NCBI GenBank assembly: GCA_900752845.1
Contig: CAADWU010000139.1
Location: forward strand, 1-30,728
Length of the DNA: 30,728 nt
Direction of reading: 5' to 3'
DNA from: Candidatus Gastranaerophilales bacterium
Lineage (GTDB): Bacteria; Cyanobacteriota; Vampirovibrionia; Gastranaerophilales; Gastranaerophilaceae
The notes beneath the pieces were generated by a model. It worked only from the letters and a program-made list of their open reading frames with translations, had not been told where the DNA came from and did no database searches. Numbering within the stretch: the stretch's first letter is position 1; every line of letters starts with the position of its first letter. Both the position numbers and the translations under genes were made by a program. Below are positions 1-8,618 of the stretch, in pieces.

Positions 1-1286
1 GCAGCTGCAATATCAAGCATTGAATTATTTTCATCAACAAGCGAGCTGATAACTTTTTTGTGTCTTGATAAATCTTCACTTTTGATAACTTCTTTTAAAT
101 TATTCAGATAATTTTCAACTTTTGAAGAATCAACTTCCTCTGCAGTAGGGCATTCTTTTTTCGTAATCTGCAAACCGTTAGCTTTTTCAATTCTTCTTAA
201 AGATGAAAACTGTTTTTTGGAAATGAATGTAAAAGCAGCTCCTGATTTACCTGCTCTGCCGGTTCTTCCTATTCTGTGAATATAGTCTTCATCGTCACGT
301 GGCAAGTCATAGTTAAAAACACCTTCAACGTTTTTGACATCGATACCTCGTCCTGCAACATCAGTTGCGACAAGAATTTTGACGCTTCCGTTTCTAAACC
401 CTCTCATTACTTTTTCTCTTTGAGCCTGGTTCATATCCCCATGAAGTGCATCTGCAAAATAGCCTCTTGTTTTTAGGATTTCAACAAGCTTATCTACATT
501 ACTTTTTGTATTACAAAAAATAAGTGCAAGCTGCAAACTGTTAGATTCCAAAAGACGTGTAATAAGTTCGGGCTTATCTTTTTCAGTAACTTCATAGTAA
601 AACTGTTCGATATCAGGAGCATTCAAAAGGTTATCCGTAACGTCTATAATTAACGGCGATTTTTGGAATTTTTTTGTTAAAGCAATAATATCTTTTGCCA
701 TTGTAGCAGAGAATAAAATTGTTTGACGTGCATTGGATGTTTCTGAAAGAATTGTATAAATGTCTTCTCTAAATCCCATATCAAGCATTTCATCAGCTTC
801 ATCCAATACAGCCATAGAAATATTTTGCAGGCTGATTGAATTTCTTCTCAAGTGATCCATAAGTCTTCCCGGAGTTGCAACAACAATTTGGGGATTACGT
901 TTTAAAGCATCAAGCTGTCTTTCAATTCTCTGACCGCCATATATAGATACAACGTTAACGTTTTCCATATATTTTGTAAGTTTATCAAATTCTTTATGAA
1001 CCTGAATTACAAGTTCACGTGTAGGACATAAGATAAGAGCTTGAATTTCATTTGAGTTTTTATCAATTTTTTCCAATAACGGAATACCGTAAGCACAGGT
1101 TTTACCGCTGCCTGTCGGAGCCTGAGCAATAATATCAATTCCCTCAATAATATGTGCATAGCTTTTTGCCTGAATTTCAGACGGTTTTTGAAAATTCATA
1201 TCGTCAATTGCCGACTGAAGATTTTCAGATAAATGTAAGTCGCTGAATAATAAAACTTCAGCATCATTTGTTAAAGTTAATGTCAT
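1..1286 (-). CDS. deaD: DEAD-box ATP-dependent RNA helicase, DeaD/CsdA-like (C-terminus cut by window edge)
   Basis: This is an RNA helicase that unwinds structured RNA in the cytoplasm, probably in ribosome assembly or RNA decay. About 428 codons are visible from an ATG at 1286, and the frame runs open off the left edge. Visible motifs in order are a Q-motif-like stretch (residues 31-41), motif I APTGSGKT (56-63), PTREL (88-92), VATPGR (136-141), DEAD in VLDEADEMLDMGF (162-165), SAT (193-195) and motif VI HRIGRTGRAG near residue 332. The YGGQ...QLDALKRNPQIVVATPGR block is typical of the DeaD/CsdA group, although the domain after the helicase core is mostly off-window. The start has AAGGA about 6 bases upstream. 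The roughly 200-base gap upstream of the start is long for this genome and may be a regulated leader, as in cold-shock helicases; that is an inference. Confidence 0.93.
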   Translation of the reverse strand, partial: MTLTLTNDAEVLLFSDLHLSENLQSAIDDMNFQKPSEIQAKSYAHIIEGIDIIAQAPTGSGKTCAYGIPLLEKIDKNSNEIQALILCPTRELVIQVHKEFDKLTKYMENVNVVSIYGGQRIERQLDALKRNPQIVVATPGRLMDHLRRNSISLQNISMAVLDEADEMLDMGFREDIYTILSETSNARQTILFSATMAKDIIALTKKFQKSPLIIDVTDNLLNAPDIEQFYYEVTEKDKPELITRLLESNSLQLALIFCNTKSNVDKLVEILKTRGYFADALHGDMNQAQREKVMRGFRNGSVKILVATDVAGRGIDVKNVEGVFNYDLPRDDEDYIHRIGRTGRAGKSGAAFTFISKKQFSSLRRIEKANGLQITKKECPTAEEVDSSKVENYLNNLKEVIKSEDLSRHKKVISSLVDENNSMLDIAA

Positions 1287-1487
1287 AATGTTTCCTTTTT
1301 TCCAATACTCTTAATAAATATACTTATCCACGTTTAGCGTACTGATAATCCGCCGGTGAATTACCTACAATGTAAAAAGAGTAAAAAAAAGTTACATCAT
1401 GGGGTATCTACAAAACTCATCTTAACACAGATATAAAAAAATACTAACTTATTATTAACCTTGTAACATTTCGCAATTGTTTAAGAA

Positions 1488-3137
1488 TTACCTGCTATTT
1501 TTTTCCCAATAAGGAGAACTGCCATAACCGTAGGGTCGCCAGTCTTTATCATTCCTGTATTTATAACGTCTGTAAATATCTTCTATAGGGTTTTGTGAAT
1601 ATGAAGAATATCTATATTCTTTAGGAAAATTAAATTCATTATAAGAATTTTTAATATTCCCATCTTTATCAAAAACTAAGATAGATTTTAACTCGCCTGT
1701 TTTTTCATCAAATATTACGCTTTGAAGCTTTGATGTTTTAAACTCGTTTAGTTCATCTTGATGTTTGCCATAGAAATTTAACTCTGTAACTTTACCGTTT
1801 ATAGAATACAAAGTTTCCTCAACAGAACTATTTTTAGAGTTTGTTTCCTTTACAGATTTAATACCTTTTCCATTTGGATAATAATGGGTTTCGGTTGTGT
1901 AAGTAATAGTGTTTGGATAACCGTCATATTGACTATTAAATTTTTTAGTATACATTAAATTTCCAAATTCATCATTCTTTTCAACAAGAACTTTTTTATT
2001 ATCACCATATTCTCTGACAAATATATAATCTTCTTTTACAGTCTTACCGTCATTATGGTAATATGTTCTGCTTGCTTCACCGCCTCCGCTGTCATACCCA
2101 CGAAATCGCTGTTTAAAATCTAAAGTTCCGTTTGAACGATAATTAAATACCTCACCATTATTTAAAATTGAAAAATCTTTTAAAGAACCATCATTATTCA
2201 AAAATAATTTCGCTCTATAGTCAGATAATCTTGCTGTGTAATACATTTTCTCGATTGATACAAGTTTACCATTTTCATTATATTCAAGTGTTTCAGCCAG
2301 TAAATCTTTCCATACATAAGTATTATTATGAAAATTCTCATCATTTTTGAGCACTTTATTTAATATATTAAAATTATAATCGCTATTTATAGGTTTATCA
2401 TTATAAAAACTATTATTTGAATCGTGTAATTTACCTCCAAATATTTCTATAGTTTTAACAGGAGAACCATCTTTATCATAATAACTTACAATTTTAATAC
2501 TATCCCCATGAGCATTTTTATCCAACGTTCTGCTTAATCTGCCGGAAGTTTCATTATACTCATAATTTGTTTGATGCATTAATTTATTTAAAGCATCTAT
2601 ATTTGTCGTTTCCACAATTTGATTTTTATCATTATATTTATACTTAGTTGTCCATAATAAATTTTCGTTTTTATCATAATTATATGTTTCCGCTAAATGA
2701 TTTGCTTTTGAATTTTTAACGTACTTATATTTTGTTTTTGCAATAAAACTACCATCAAAAGTTTCTTCTAACTTACTTATTAATTTATTGCCTGCATTAC
2801 TCTCCTGATAATGAGATATAGTTTTAATATTATTATTTGTTGATGTTACGGTTTTTATAAACGGTTCAATTATATCAACAAAATCATTAGCTTTATTAGA
2901 AACATTATTAAGAATTGCTTTTTTTGCAGCAATTTCTGCTGCAATTTCAATTAAAGCATCATCACTTCCGATAAGTGCTTTCAACCATCTGGTATAATTT
3001 CCGGTAAAATTAATATTTTGACCGGAATTTAAATTTAAATTAGATTCCTGATGCGGAAATTTAGAAACATATTTTTTTTGGACAAAGTTATTTTTTTGTA
3101 CACCTGAATAATTAGACACAATAGGACTTATTCTCAT
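1488..3137 (-). CDS. Unknown 549-aa repeat protein with N-terminal FTG motif
   Basis: I do not recognise a named family. The protein begins MRISPIVSNYSG and has INFTG at residues 43-47. A short Ala/Ile-rich helix follows (about 55-85). The rest is built of irregular repeats of about 20-25 residues, with Tyr/Asp/Asn/Gly cores such as YNENGKLVSIEK, YYPNGKGIKSVKE and YDKNENLLWTTKYKY. These resemble YD/RHS-like or MORN-like beta-hairpin repeats. No Sec signal peptide or membrane segment is visible. The start is supported by AAGAGGT about 7 bases upstream. The N-terminal start (M-K/R-I-x-x-I/L) plus a later FTG recurs in the gene at 14443-16110, and the start alone recurs at 13625-14359. It may therefore be a surface or exported protein of a lineage-specific class; this is an inference. 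Confidence 0.8.
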   Translation of the reverse strand: MRISPIVSNYSGVQKNNFVQKKYVSKFPHQESNLNLNSGQNINFTGNYTRWLKALIGSDDALIEIAAEIAAKKAILNNVSNKANDFVDIIEPFIKTVTSTNNNIKTISHYQESNAGNKLISKLEETFDGSFIAKTKYKYVKNSKANHLAETYNYDKNENLLWTTKYKYNDKNQIVETTNIDALNKLMHQTNYEYNETSGRLSRTLDKNAHGDSIKIVSYYDKDGSPVKTIEIFGGKLHDSNNSFYNDKPINSDYNFNILNKVLKNDENFHNNTYVWKDLLAETLEYNENGKLVSIEKMYYTARLSDYRAKLFLNNDGSLKDFSILNNGEVFNYRSNGTLDFKQRFRGYDSGGGEASRTYYHNDGKTVKEDYIFVREYGDNKKVLVEKNDEFGNLMYTKKFNSQYDGYPNTITYTTETHYYPNGKGIKSVKETNSKNSSVEETLYSINGKVTELNFYGKHQDELNEFKTSKLQSVIFDEKTGELKSILVFDKDGNIKNSYNEFNFPKEYRYSSYSQNPIEDIYRRYKYRNDKDWRPYGYGSSPYWEKNSR

Positions 3138-3244
3138 AATTAATACCTCTTGAATAATTTAACCCTTTAAATTGTTTCAATGTTACTGCAAGAAGATTTA
3201 TAGAGATACATGTTAAAAAAAAATTTTTACATATTTTAATATAT

Positions 3245-5452
3245 TTATAATATATCTAACGGATCAACGTCTATTGAAAGCTTTATGTCTGATGGCATTG
3301 TAATCTTATTTAAGAAACTTGAAATAAATTGATGCCCTTTTCCCTCCAATTTATTTTTGATAATAATTTGAAAACGATATCTGCTGTTAATTCTTTCAAT
3401 AACGCAAGGAGTAGGACCCAACACTTCCAGTCTTTCCGAAATACCGTATTTTTCAATCATTGTACATAATCGTAATGCTATTTCCTGTGCTGATTTTTCC
3501 GCCCTGAAATTGTTCATTGAGCTTAAAACCAATCTTATTATCTGGCTGAACGGAGGGTAATCAAATTCCTGCCTTGCAGCAACTTCTGTATAATAAAATT
3601 CACCGTAATTTTGGGATTTTGCACTTTCCAGCGCATAAAAATCAGGGTTATAAGTCTGGAACAAAACTTTTCCCGAAAATTCACCCCTGCCTGCACGTCC
3701 TGCCACCTGTGTCAAAAGCTGAAATCCTCTTTCTGAGGCTCTGAAATCGGGAAGGTTAAAGCTGGCATCAGCGGAGATAACACCTACAAGCGTAACGTTA
3801 GGATTATCCAGCCCTTTTGCTATCATTTGTGTACCGACTAAAATATCAATTTCTTTACGCTGAAAACGTTCCAAAAGTCTTATATGTTCGCCTTTTCTAA
3901 CCAGAATATCGCTGTCTATACGTTCAATATTATTTTCTGGAAATAATTCTTTAATATATTGTTCAATTTTCTGTGTGCCTGTACCACTGTTTTTCAACGC
4001 ATCAGAGCCGCATTCCGGACAAAATTCGGGGAAATATTCTACGTGGTTACAGTAATGACATTTGAGCATCTGGTCTTTTGCATGCCAAATCATAGGAATT
4101 GCACAATTCGGGCATTCCACAACATGACCACATGCCTGACATTGCGTATATGTTGAGAAACCTCGTCTGTTAATTAATAAAATTACCTGCTGTCCTTGAG
4201 CAAGAGTTTCTTTTATTTCAGTCTGCATTGGAATTGAAATTACATTTCTGTATGCAGCTCGTCCATGTTCCTGCATATTTATTACAGTTACAGGTGGAAC
4301 TTTTGCATTGTTATATCTGTTTTTAAGCTCAAACAGGCTTTCGGAATTCACTGCCCTGTAATACGAAGATATATCAGGGGTTGCAGAGCCCAGAAGAAGC
4401 GGACAGTTATAAAATTCAGACAACTTTCTTGCCACAACTCTTGCATCATATCTTGGTGCAGGAGTTGTTTGTTTATAAGCCCCTTCATGCTCCTCGTCAA
4501 TAATAATTAATCCTATATTTTGCAGCGGGGCAAAAACAGCAGAACGTGCTCCTGCAAGAATTTTAATCTCGTTTTTATACAGCTTTTGCCAGACATCGTA
4601 ACGCTCACCGTCAGAAATACTGCTGTGCCAGATTGCAACATCTTCGGTTCCGAATTTTTTTGCAAGGCGTTTTGTTAATTGAGATGCAAGGGCTATTTCA
4701 GGAGCAAGAAACAAGACATTTTTTCCTGCTTTTATAGTGTCATCAATAAGCTTGAAATAAACTTCCGTTTTTCCCGATGCAGTTACACCATGAAGCAGAA
4801 TTTGCGCTGAAGCATTATCAGATATTTTTTTGCTGATACCTTTATAAACATTTTTTTGCTCTCCCGAAAGTTCAAACAAAGGTTCACGTTGAGTAATATG
4901 TAAAATATCAAGCGGATTTCTGTACAGTTCTTCCTGAGTAATCTTTACACATCCGAGTTCTTCCAGTTTTTTAACAGTCGCACGTGTTGTTTTGGCAAAC
5001 TTTTCGAAAAATATTAAAGGCATTTTACCTGACTCTTTTAATTTTTCCAAAACTTGCAGCTGACGTTTTGTTGCACCATCAAAAGATACAAACTCAACCG
5101 AATATTCCATTTTGGATGCTTTTTCAATAAGTTTTAAGGGGATAGCCGCATTTAATACCGTAACCAAATCACATACATAATAGTTTGCCACCCACTCTAA
5201 AAGTTTGAGATACTCAATAGTAAAAAGCGGGGTTTCATCAAGAATTTTATTTATTTTTTTAACCTTAAAATCCCCCGGCAAATAGTCCGAAAACCCCACA
5301 CAAAATGCATTAATTAACCCTTGTCTGCCAAAGGGGACAAGTATAGCCTGTCCGATTTTGATTTTATCTTTCATCTCATCTGGAATTAAATAACTGAAAG
5401 TCTTAACTCCAAGACCTTTGATATTAACAAGAGCTAATGCGTATTTACTCAA
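3245..5452 (-). CDS. priA: Primosomal replication restart helicase PriA
   Basis: PriA is a 3'-to-5' superfamily 2 helicase that reloads the replisome at stalled forks. The 735-aa length is normal for the family. Visible features are the N-terminal 3'-BD region (about 1-100), Walker A GVTASGKT (222-229), DEEH (319-322), GSATP (355-359), and a zinc-binding cluster of Cys pairs from CQACGHVVECPNC (438-450) through CHYC and CPEC, inserted in the helicase core. A late helicase motif QVAGRAGRG is also present. The chosen start is TTG at 5450-5452, because AAAGGAG lies 5 bases upstream and the protein begins in the expected place. The gene lies 50 bases downstream of the PC4-like gene on the same strand and is probably co-transcribed with it. 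Confidence 0.96.
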   Translation of the reverse strand: MSKYALALVNIKGLGVKTFSYLIPDEMKDKIKIGQAILVPFGRQGLINAFCVGFSDYLPGDFKVKKINKILDETPLFTIEYLKLLEWVANYYVCDLVTVLNAAIPLKLIEKASKMEYSVEFVSFDGATKRQLQVLEKLKESGKMPLIFFEKFAKTTRATVKKLEELGCVKITQEELYRNPLDILHITQREPLFELSGEQKNVYKGISKKISDNASAQILLHGVTASGKTEVYFKLIDDTIKAGKNVLFLAPEIALASQLTKRLAKKFGTEDVAIWHSSISDGERYDVWQKLYKNEIKILAGARSAVFAPLQNIGLIIIDEEHEGAYKQTTPAPRYDARVVARKLSEFYNCPLLLGSATPDISSYYRAVNSESLFELKNRYNNAKVPPVTVINMQEHGRAAYRNVISIPMQTEIKETLAQGQQVILLINRRGFSTYTQCQACGHVVECPNCAIPMIWHAKDQMLKCHYCNHVEYFPEFCPECGSDALKNSGTGTQKIEQYIKELFPENNIERIDSDILVRKGEHIRLLERFQRKEIDILVGTQMIAKGLDNPNVTLVGVISADASFNLPDFRASERGFQLLTQVAGRAGRGEFSGKVLFQTYNPDFYALESAKSQNYGEFYYTEVAARQEFDYPPFSQIIRLVLSSMNNFRAEKSAQEIALRLCTMIEKYGISERLEVLGPTPCVIERINSRYRFQIIIKNKLEGKGHQFISSFLNKITMPSDIKLSIDVDPLDIL

Positions 5453-5491
5453 ACAATCTCCTTTAAAGTTACTTGATAGTCCAGGTGGAGG

Positions 5492-5506
5492 GTAGGCTTC
5501 GCCTAC
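5492..5506 (-). terminator. Short hairpin at the end of the PC4-like gene
   Basis: GTAGGC-TTC-GCCTAC forms a perfect 6-bp stem overlapping the stop codon of the PC4-like gene, just ahead of priA. There is no T tract after it on the minus strand, so it is at best an attenuator or processing hairpin rather than a strong Rho-independent terminator. Confidence 0.3.
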
Positions 5507-5736
5507 TCTTCTGCCATAAACTCTTTACGTGCTTCTTCAATTGCTTCAGATAACATATCCAATTGATCAGGAGCAAAAGTTACGCCTTTTTTTGTAGGAA
5601 GCCAGGTAGCACCGTCATCTGTTGTATAAAATATTCTCATATTTAAATAACTTCTGCCTTTGTATTCACTAACAGAAATTTGTAATTGTTCAGTATCGCT
5701 TCTTTCAATAGTAGCCAAAATTTTAGCATCTGCCAT
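5503..5736 (-). CDS. PC4/p15-like ssDNA-binding transcriptional cofactor (YdbC-type)
   Basis: A 77-aa protein matching the PC4 C-terminal domain in length and layout. It has a beta-rich half with VSEYKGRSYLNMRIFY and a DDGATWLPTKKGVTF segment, followed by a C-terminal helix (DQLDMLSEAIEEARKEF). Bacterial PC4-like proteins of this size bind single-stranded DNA and are proposed to affect transcription or repair. The position immediately upstream of priA fits a DNA-transaction role. AAGGAGA about 8 bases before the ATG supports the start. The gene is divergent from dapB, with only 64 bases for both promoters. The family call is by eye from motif order. Confidence 0.82.
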   Translation of the reverse strand: MADAKILATIERSDTEQLQISVSEYKGRSYLNMRIFYTTDDGATWLPTKKGVTFAPDQLDMLSEAIEEARKEFMAEE

Positions 5737-5800
5737 CTTTTTCTCTCCTTATAAAATTTTTACTTTTTTATGGTATCATAAAAATAAGGAGAAAAAAATT

Positions 5801-6550
5801 ATGATTAAAATAGCAGTATGCGGCGCTTTAGGGAAAATGGGACAGGAAGTTGTTCAGGCAGTATCTGATTGCCCTGAAACAGAACTCGTTGCAAAAATTG
5901 ATATTGCAAGTCCTGAAATGTACCATTCCATAGAAGCAGCTCACAGAGTTGAAGAAATTGATGTACTTATAGATTTTACACAGCCTAAATCTATATATGA
6001 AAACGCAAAATACTGTTTAAACAACGGAATAAAAATCGTAATCGGAACAACAGGTTTGACAGATGAGCAGATTGCAGAGCTAAAAAAATTATCAGAAGAA
6101 AAAAATACAGGATGTTTAATTGCTCCGAATTTTTCAACAGGCGCAGTTTTGATGATGATGTTTGCAAAACAAGCAGCAAAATATTTTGATAATGCGGAAA
6201 TTATCGAGCTTCACCATAACCAGAAGAAAGATGCTCCCTCAGGTACAGCGATAAAAACAGCAGCAATGATGGCAGAAGTTAAAGAAGATTTTGCAAAAAA
6301 CAACTGTCCCGAAACTGAAACCATAGAAGGTGCAAGAGGCGGAAACTCATACTCAAATATACACATACATTCTGTGAGAATGCCTGGTTACATCGCATCA
6401 CAGGAAGTAATTTTCGGTTCGTCAGGTCAAATTATGACGATAAGACACGATTCAATGGACAGAAAATGTTATATGCAGGGAGTTCTGCTTGCCGTAAAAC
6501 ATGTTTCCGAAAAAAATGATTTTGTTTACGGATTAGATAATATAATGTAA
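5801..6550 (+). CDS. dapB: 4-hydroxy-tetrahydrodipicolinate reductase
   Basis: DapB reduces hydroxy-tetrahydrodipicolinate with NAD(P)H in the diaminopimelate/lysine pathway. The protein has 249 residues, with the Rossmann motif GALGKMG at 8-14 and the family signature ELHHNQKKDAPSGTA at about 136-150, which contains the catalytic His pair, the Lys and the substrate-binding SGT. The ATG at 5801 is preferred over upstream in-frame starts because AAGGAG sits directly upstream and translation from it gives the N-terminal MIKIAVCGALGKMG expected of DapB. An upstream start would run back through the divergent PC4 gene. asd follows 14 bases later, so the two form a lysine-pathway operon. Confidence 0.96.
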   Translation: MIKIAVCGALGKMGQEVVQAVSDCPETELVAKIDIASPEMYHSIEAAHRVEEIDVLIDFTQPKSIYENAKYCLNNGIKIVIGTTGLTDEQIAELKKLSEEKNTGCLIAPNFSTGAVLMMMFAKQAAKYFDNAEIIELHHNQKKDAPSGTAIKTAAMMAEVKEDFAKNNCPETETIEGARGGNSYSNIHIHSVRMPGYIASQEVIFGSSGQIMTIRHDSMDRKCYMQGVLLAVKHVSEKNDFVYGLDNIM

Positions 6551-6564
6551 AAAAGGGAGATATC

Positions 6565-7581
6565 ATGAGAAAACCAAACATCGCAATTCTTGGCGCAACA
6601 GGTGTTGTAGGCAGAGAAATTACAAAAATAGTTGACGAATTAAAAATTGACTTCAACGAAATTAAATTTTTATCAAGTGCTAAATCAGCTGGCACGAAAC
6701 TTGAATTTCAAGGCAAAACCTACACCGTTGAAGAAGCAACTCCTGAAAGCTTTGACGGCGTAAACATTGTTCTCGCATCAGCAGGCGGCTCAACTTCTCA
6801 AAAATTTGCACCCGAAATCGTTAAAAGAGGCGGTGTTTTAATTGATAATTCCAGCGCATTCCGTATGGACGAAGATGTTCCTCTCGTAATCGCTTATGTT
6901 AACGATGAAGATTTGAGAAAACACAAAGGGATTATCGCAAACCCTAACTGCTCAACTTCTCAATTAATGCTTGTTCTTAAACCGCTACATGAAAAAGCCA
7001 AAATTAAAAGATTAATCGTTTCGACTTATCAGGCTGTTTCAGGGGCAGGTTTAGCAGCAATTAACGAACTTAAAGCCGATACCGAAGCTAATTTGAAAGG
7101 CGAAAAATTTGAAAACGTTTGTTTCAAAAAACCGATTTCCTTCAACGTAATCCCGCAAATCGACGTGTTCTGCGAAAACGGTTACACTAAAGAGGAAATG
7201 AAAGTAGTTAAAGAAACAAAAAAAATTCTTCACCTTGAAGAAGATACACCTATTTCTTGTACAGCAGCAAGAGTTCCTGTTTTCAACGGCCACTCAGAAG
7301 CTGTTGATATCGAGTTTGAAAACCAAATTTCACCTGATGAAGTAAGAGAAATTATGAAAAATTCTTTCGGAATAAAAGTTATTGACAATCCTGAAAACTT
7401 TGAATACCCTACAACACGTGATGCATCAGGTGTTGATCCTGTGTTTGTGGGACGCATCAGAAAAAACCTTGCATTCAACAACGGGATTTCATTATGGTGT
7501 GTAGCAGATAACCTTAGAATTGGTGCTGCATTAAACACAGTAAGAATTTGTCAAAAAGTAATAGAAATGGAGTTATTCTAA
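6565..7581 (+). CDS. asd: Aspartate-semialdehyde dehydrogenase
   Basis: Asd converts aspartyl-phosphate to aspartate semialdehyde, the branch point to lysine/diaminopimelate, threonine and methionine. The 338-aa length is standard. NADP-binding GATGVVG is at 10-16, the catalytic Cys129 is in NPNCSTSQ, and the active-site His243 is in RVPVFNGHSE. GGGAG precedes the ATG by about 6 bases. The gene lies 14 bases after dapB and is read as the same operon. The small gene at 7584 starts 2 bases after its stop. Confidence 0.97.
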   Translation: MRKPNIAILGATGVVGREITKIVDELKIDFNEIKFLSSAKSAGTKLEFQGKTYTVEEATPESFDGVNIVLASAGGSTSQKFAPEIVKRGGVLIDNSSAFRMDEDVPLVIAYVNDEDLRKHKGIIANPNCSTSQLMLVLKPLHEKAKIKRLIVSTYQAVSGAGLAAINELKADTEANLKGEKFENVCFKKPISFNVIPQIDVFCENGYTKEEMKVVKETKKILHLEEDTPISCTAARVPVFNGHSEAVDIEFENQISPDEVREIMKNSFGIKVIDNPENFEYPTTRDASGVDPVFVGRIRKNLAFNNGISLWCVADNLRIGAALNTVRICQKVIEMELF

Positions 7582-7583
7582 AA

Positions 7584-7799
7584 ATGCAGATAAAAAGATT
7601 AATAATTACCCCGTTGGACAGTAGCCGCACAAAACTTGTAGATGCTTATTACCCTTCTGTTGAAAGAGCTCAGTTATTAATGACAAACAGAATAGAAAGC
7701 GGTTTAGCCAACATCAAATACAACAAATCTGAAAAACCTAAAACAAAAATTCCAAAGTTTTTAAAAAACTTTGTGAACCCTAAAACTAAAGCAGATTAA
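7584..7799 (+). CDS. Small unknown basic protein (71 aa) after asd
   Basis: I do not recognise this gene. From an ATG at 7584 it encodes 71 residues starting MQIKRLIITPLDSSRTK and ending in a Lys/Pro-rich basic tail (KPKTKIPKFLKNF...). No membrane segment or signal peptide is visible. An in-frame TTG at 7548 lies inside asd and is less likely; the ATG has GGAG 11 bases upstream, inside the asd end. The start is two bases beyond the asd stop, so expression is probably by translational coupling. Confidence 0.6.
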   Translation: MQIKRLIITPLDSSRTKLVDAYYPSVERAQLLMTNRIESGLANIKYNKSEKPKTKIPKFLKNFVNPKTKAD

Positions 7800-7893
7800 T
7801 CTTAAAAAAAATTCATAATAAAAAAACTCTTGGCAATCTTGACTTCAAAATTGTTTTTAAATAGTTAGGGAAAAACTATGGAGAAACAATACT

Positions 7894-8031
7894 ATGAAAA
7901 AAATTGCCCTAAACAAAAGTCAAGAAGCTAAAAGTGAAATCAAGAAAAAAGATGAAAGAACTTCAAAAAAAGAAGTAGATGCTCCAAGATTATCAATTGA
8001 TTATCTGGAACAGACACTGCAAATAGCTTAA
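7894..8031 (+). CDS. Small unknown protein (45 aa), Lys/Glu-rich
   Basis: An ATG at 7894 opens a 45-codon frame: MKKIALNKSQEAKSE followed by a highly charged KK/E stretch and a C-terminal RLSIDYLEQTLQIA. GGAG lies about 10 bases upstream, and a clear terminator follows 10 bases after the stop, so a short transcript ending here is likely. It is too short to place in a family. A charged N-terminal half with an amphipathic end would suit a small regulator or adaptor peptide, but nothing shows this. Confidence 0.5.
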   Translation: MKKIALNKSQEAKSEIKKKDERTSKKEVDAPRLSIDYLEQTLQIA

Positions 8032-8040
8032 CAAGACTAA

Positions 8041-8068
8041 AAAACCGCTTTACAAAGCGGTTTTTTTT
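8041..8068 (+). terminator. Rho-independent terminator
   Basis: Stem CCGCTT / AAGCGG with loop TACA, flanked by an A run on the left and eight Ts on the right. It closes the dapB-asd-small-gene unit before rfaE2. Confidence 0.9.
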
Positions 8069-8126
8069 ATTGATTTTAAAAATTGTCTTTGCTAAAATAA
8101 GTGTATTATTTTCAGGAAATAGGGAT

Positions 8127-8591
8127 ATGTTAGTAAAAAGAGAAGATATTAGAGCTTTAATTGACACAATTCACCACGCAGGAAAAACTGTTGTTACGAC
8201 TAACGGATGTTTTGATATTCTGCATGTAGGTCACGTAAGATATTTGGAAAAAACCAAGACTTTTGCAGACTACTGCATTGTTTTGTTAAACTCGGACAAA
8301 TCAGTTAATAGCATAAAAGGTCCGTCACGTCCGATTAATAATGAAAACGACCGTGCAGAAATATTAAGCGCTTTGAGATGTGTCGATTATGTGGTATTAT
8401 TTGATGAAGACAGTCCTAAAAATCTCTTGGATGAAATGAAGCCTGATGTTTATACAAAAGGCGCTGATTACACTATGGAAACACTTCCTGAAGCAGACAT
8501 CATGAAAAAAAATAATATCAGAGTTGAATTTATCGATTTTGTTCAAGGTAAGTCAACAACCGGTACCATTGAAAAAATGAAAAATGCTTAG
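8127..8591 (+). CDS. rfaE2: D-glycero-beta-D-manno-heptose 1-phosphate adenylyltransferase
   Basis: This is a nucleotidyltransferase of the RfaE2/HldE C-terminal domain type, which makes ADP-heptose for the LPS core. The 154 residues correspond to the stand-alone transferase; the kinase half found in fused HldE is absent. Visible motifs are TNGCFDILHVGHVRYL with the HxGH nucleotide-binding motif at 33-36, LNSDKSVNSIKGPSRPI, YTKGADY, and a C-terminal QGKSTTGTIEK. The ATG at 8127 fits family length better than an upstream in-frame start in the terminator region; AGGAAATAGGGA precedes it. The gene leads into lpxD after 27 bases, linking heptose and lipid A synthesis. Confidence 0.92.
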   Translation: MLVKREDIRALIDTIHHAGKTVVTTNGCFDILHVGHVRYLEKTKTFADYCIVLLNSDKSVNSIKGPSRPINNENDRAEILSALRCVDYVVLFDEDSPKNLLDEMKPDVYTKGADYTMETLPEADIMKKNNIRVEFIDFVQGKSTTGTIEKMKNA

Positions 8592-8618
8592 CAGAACACT
8601 AAAAACAAGGAGAAATAT

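Noticed and set aside
5660..5800. Longer N-terminus for dapB
   Set aside because: It would overlap the divergent PC4 gene and adds hydrophobic residues not found in DapB; the ATG at 5801 has its own ribosome site.
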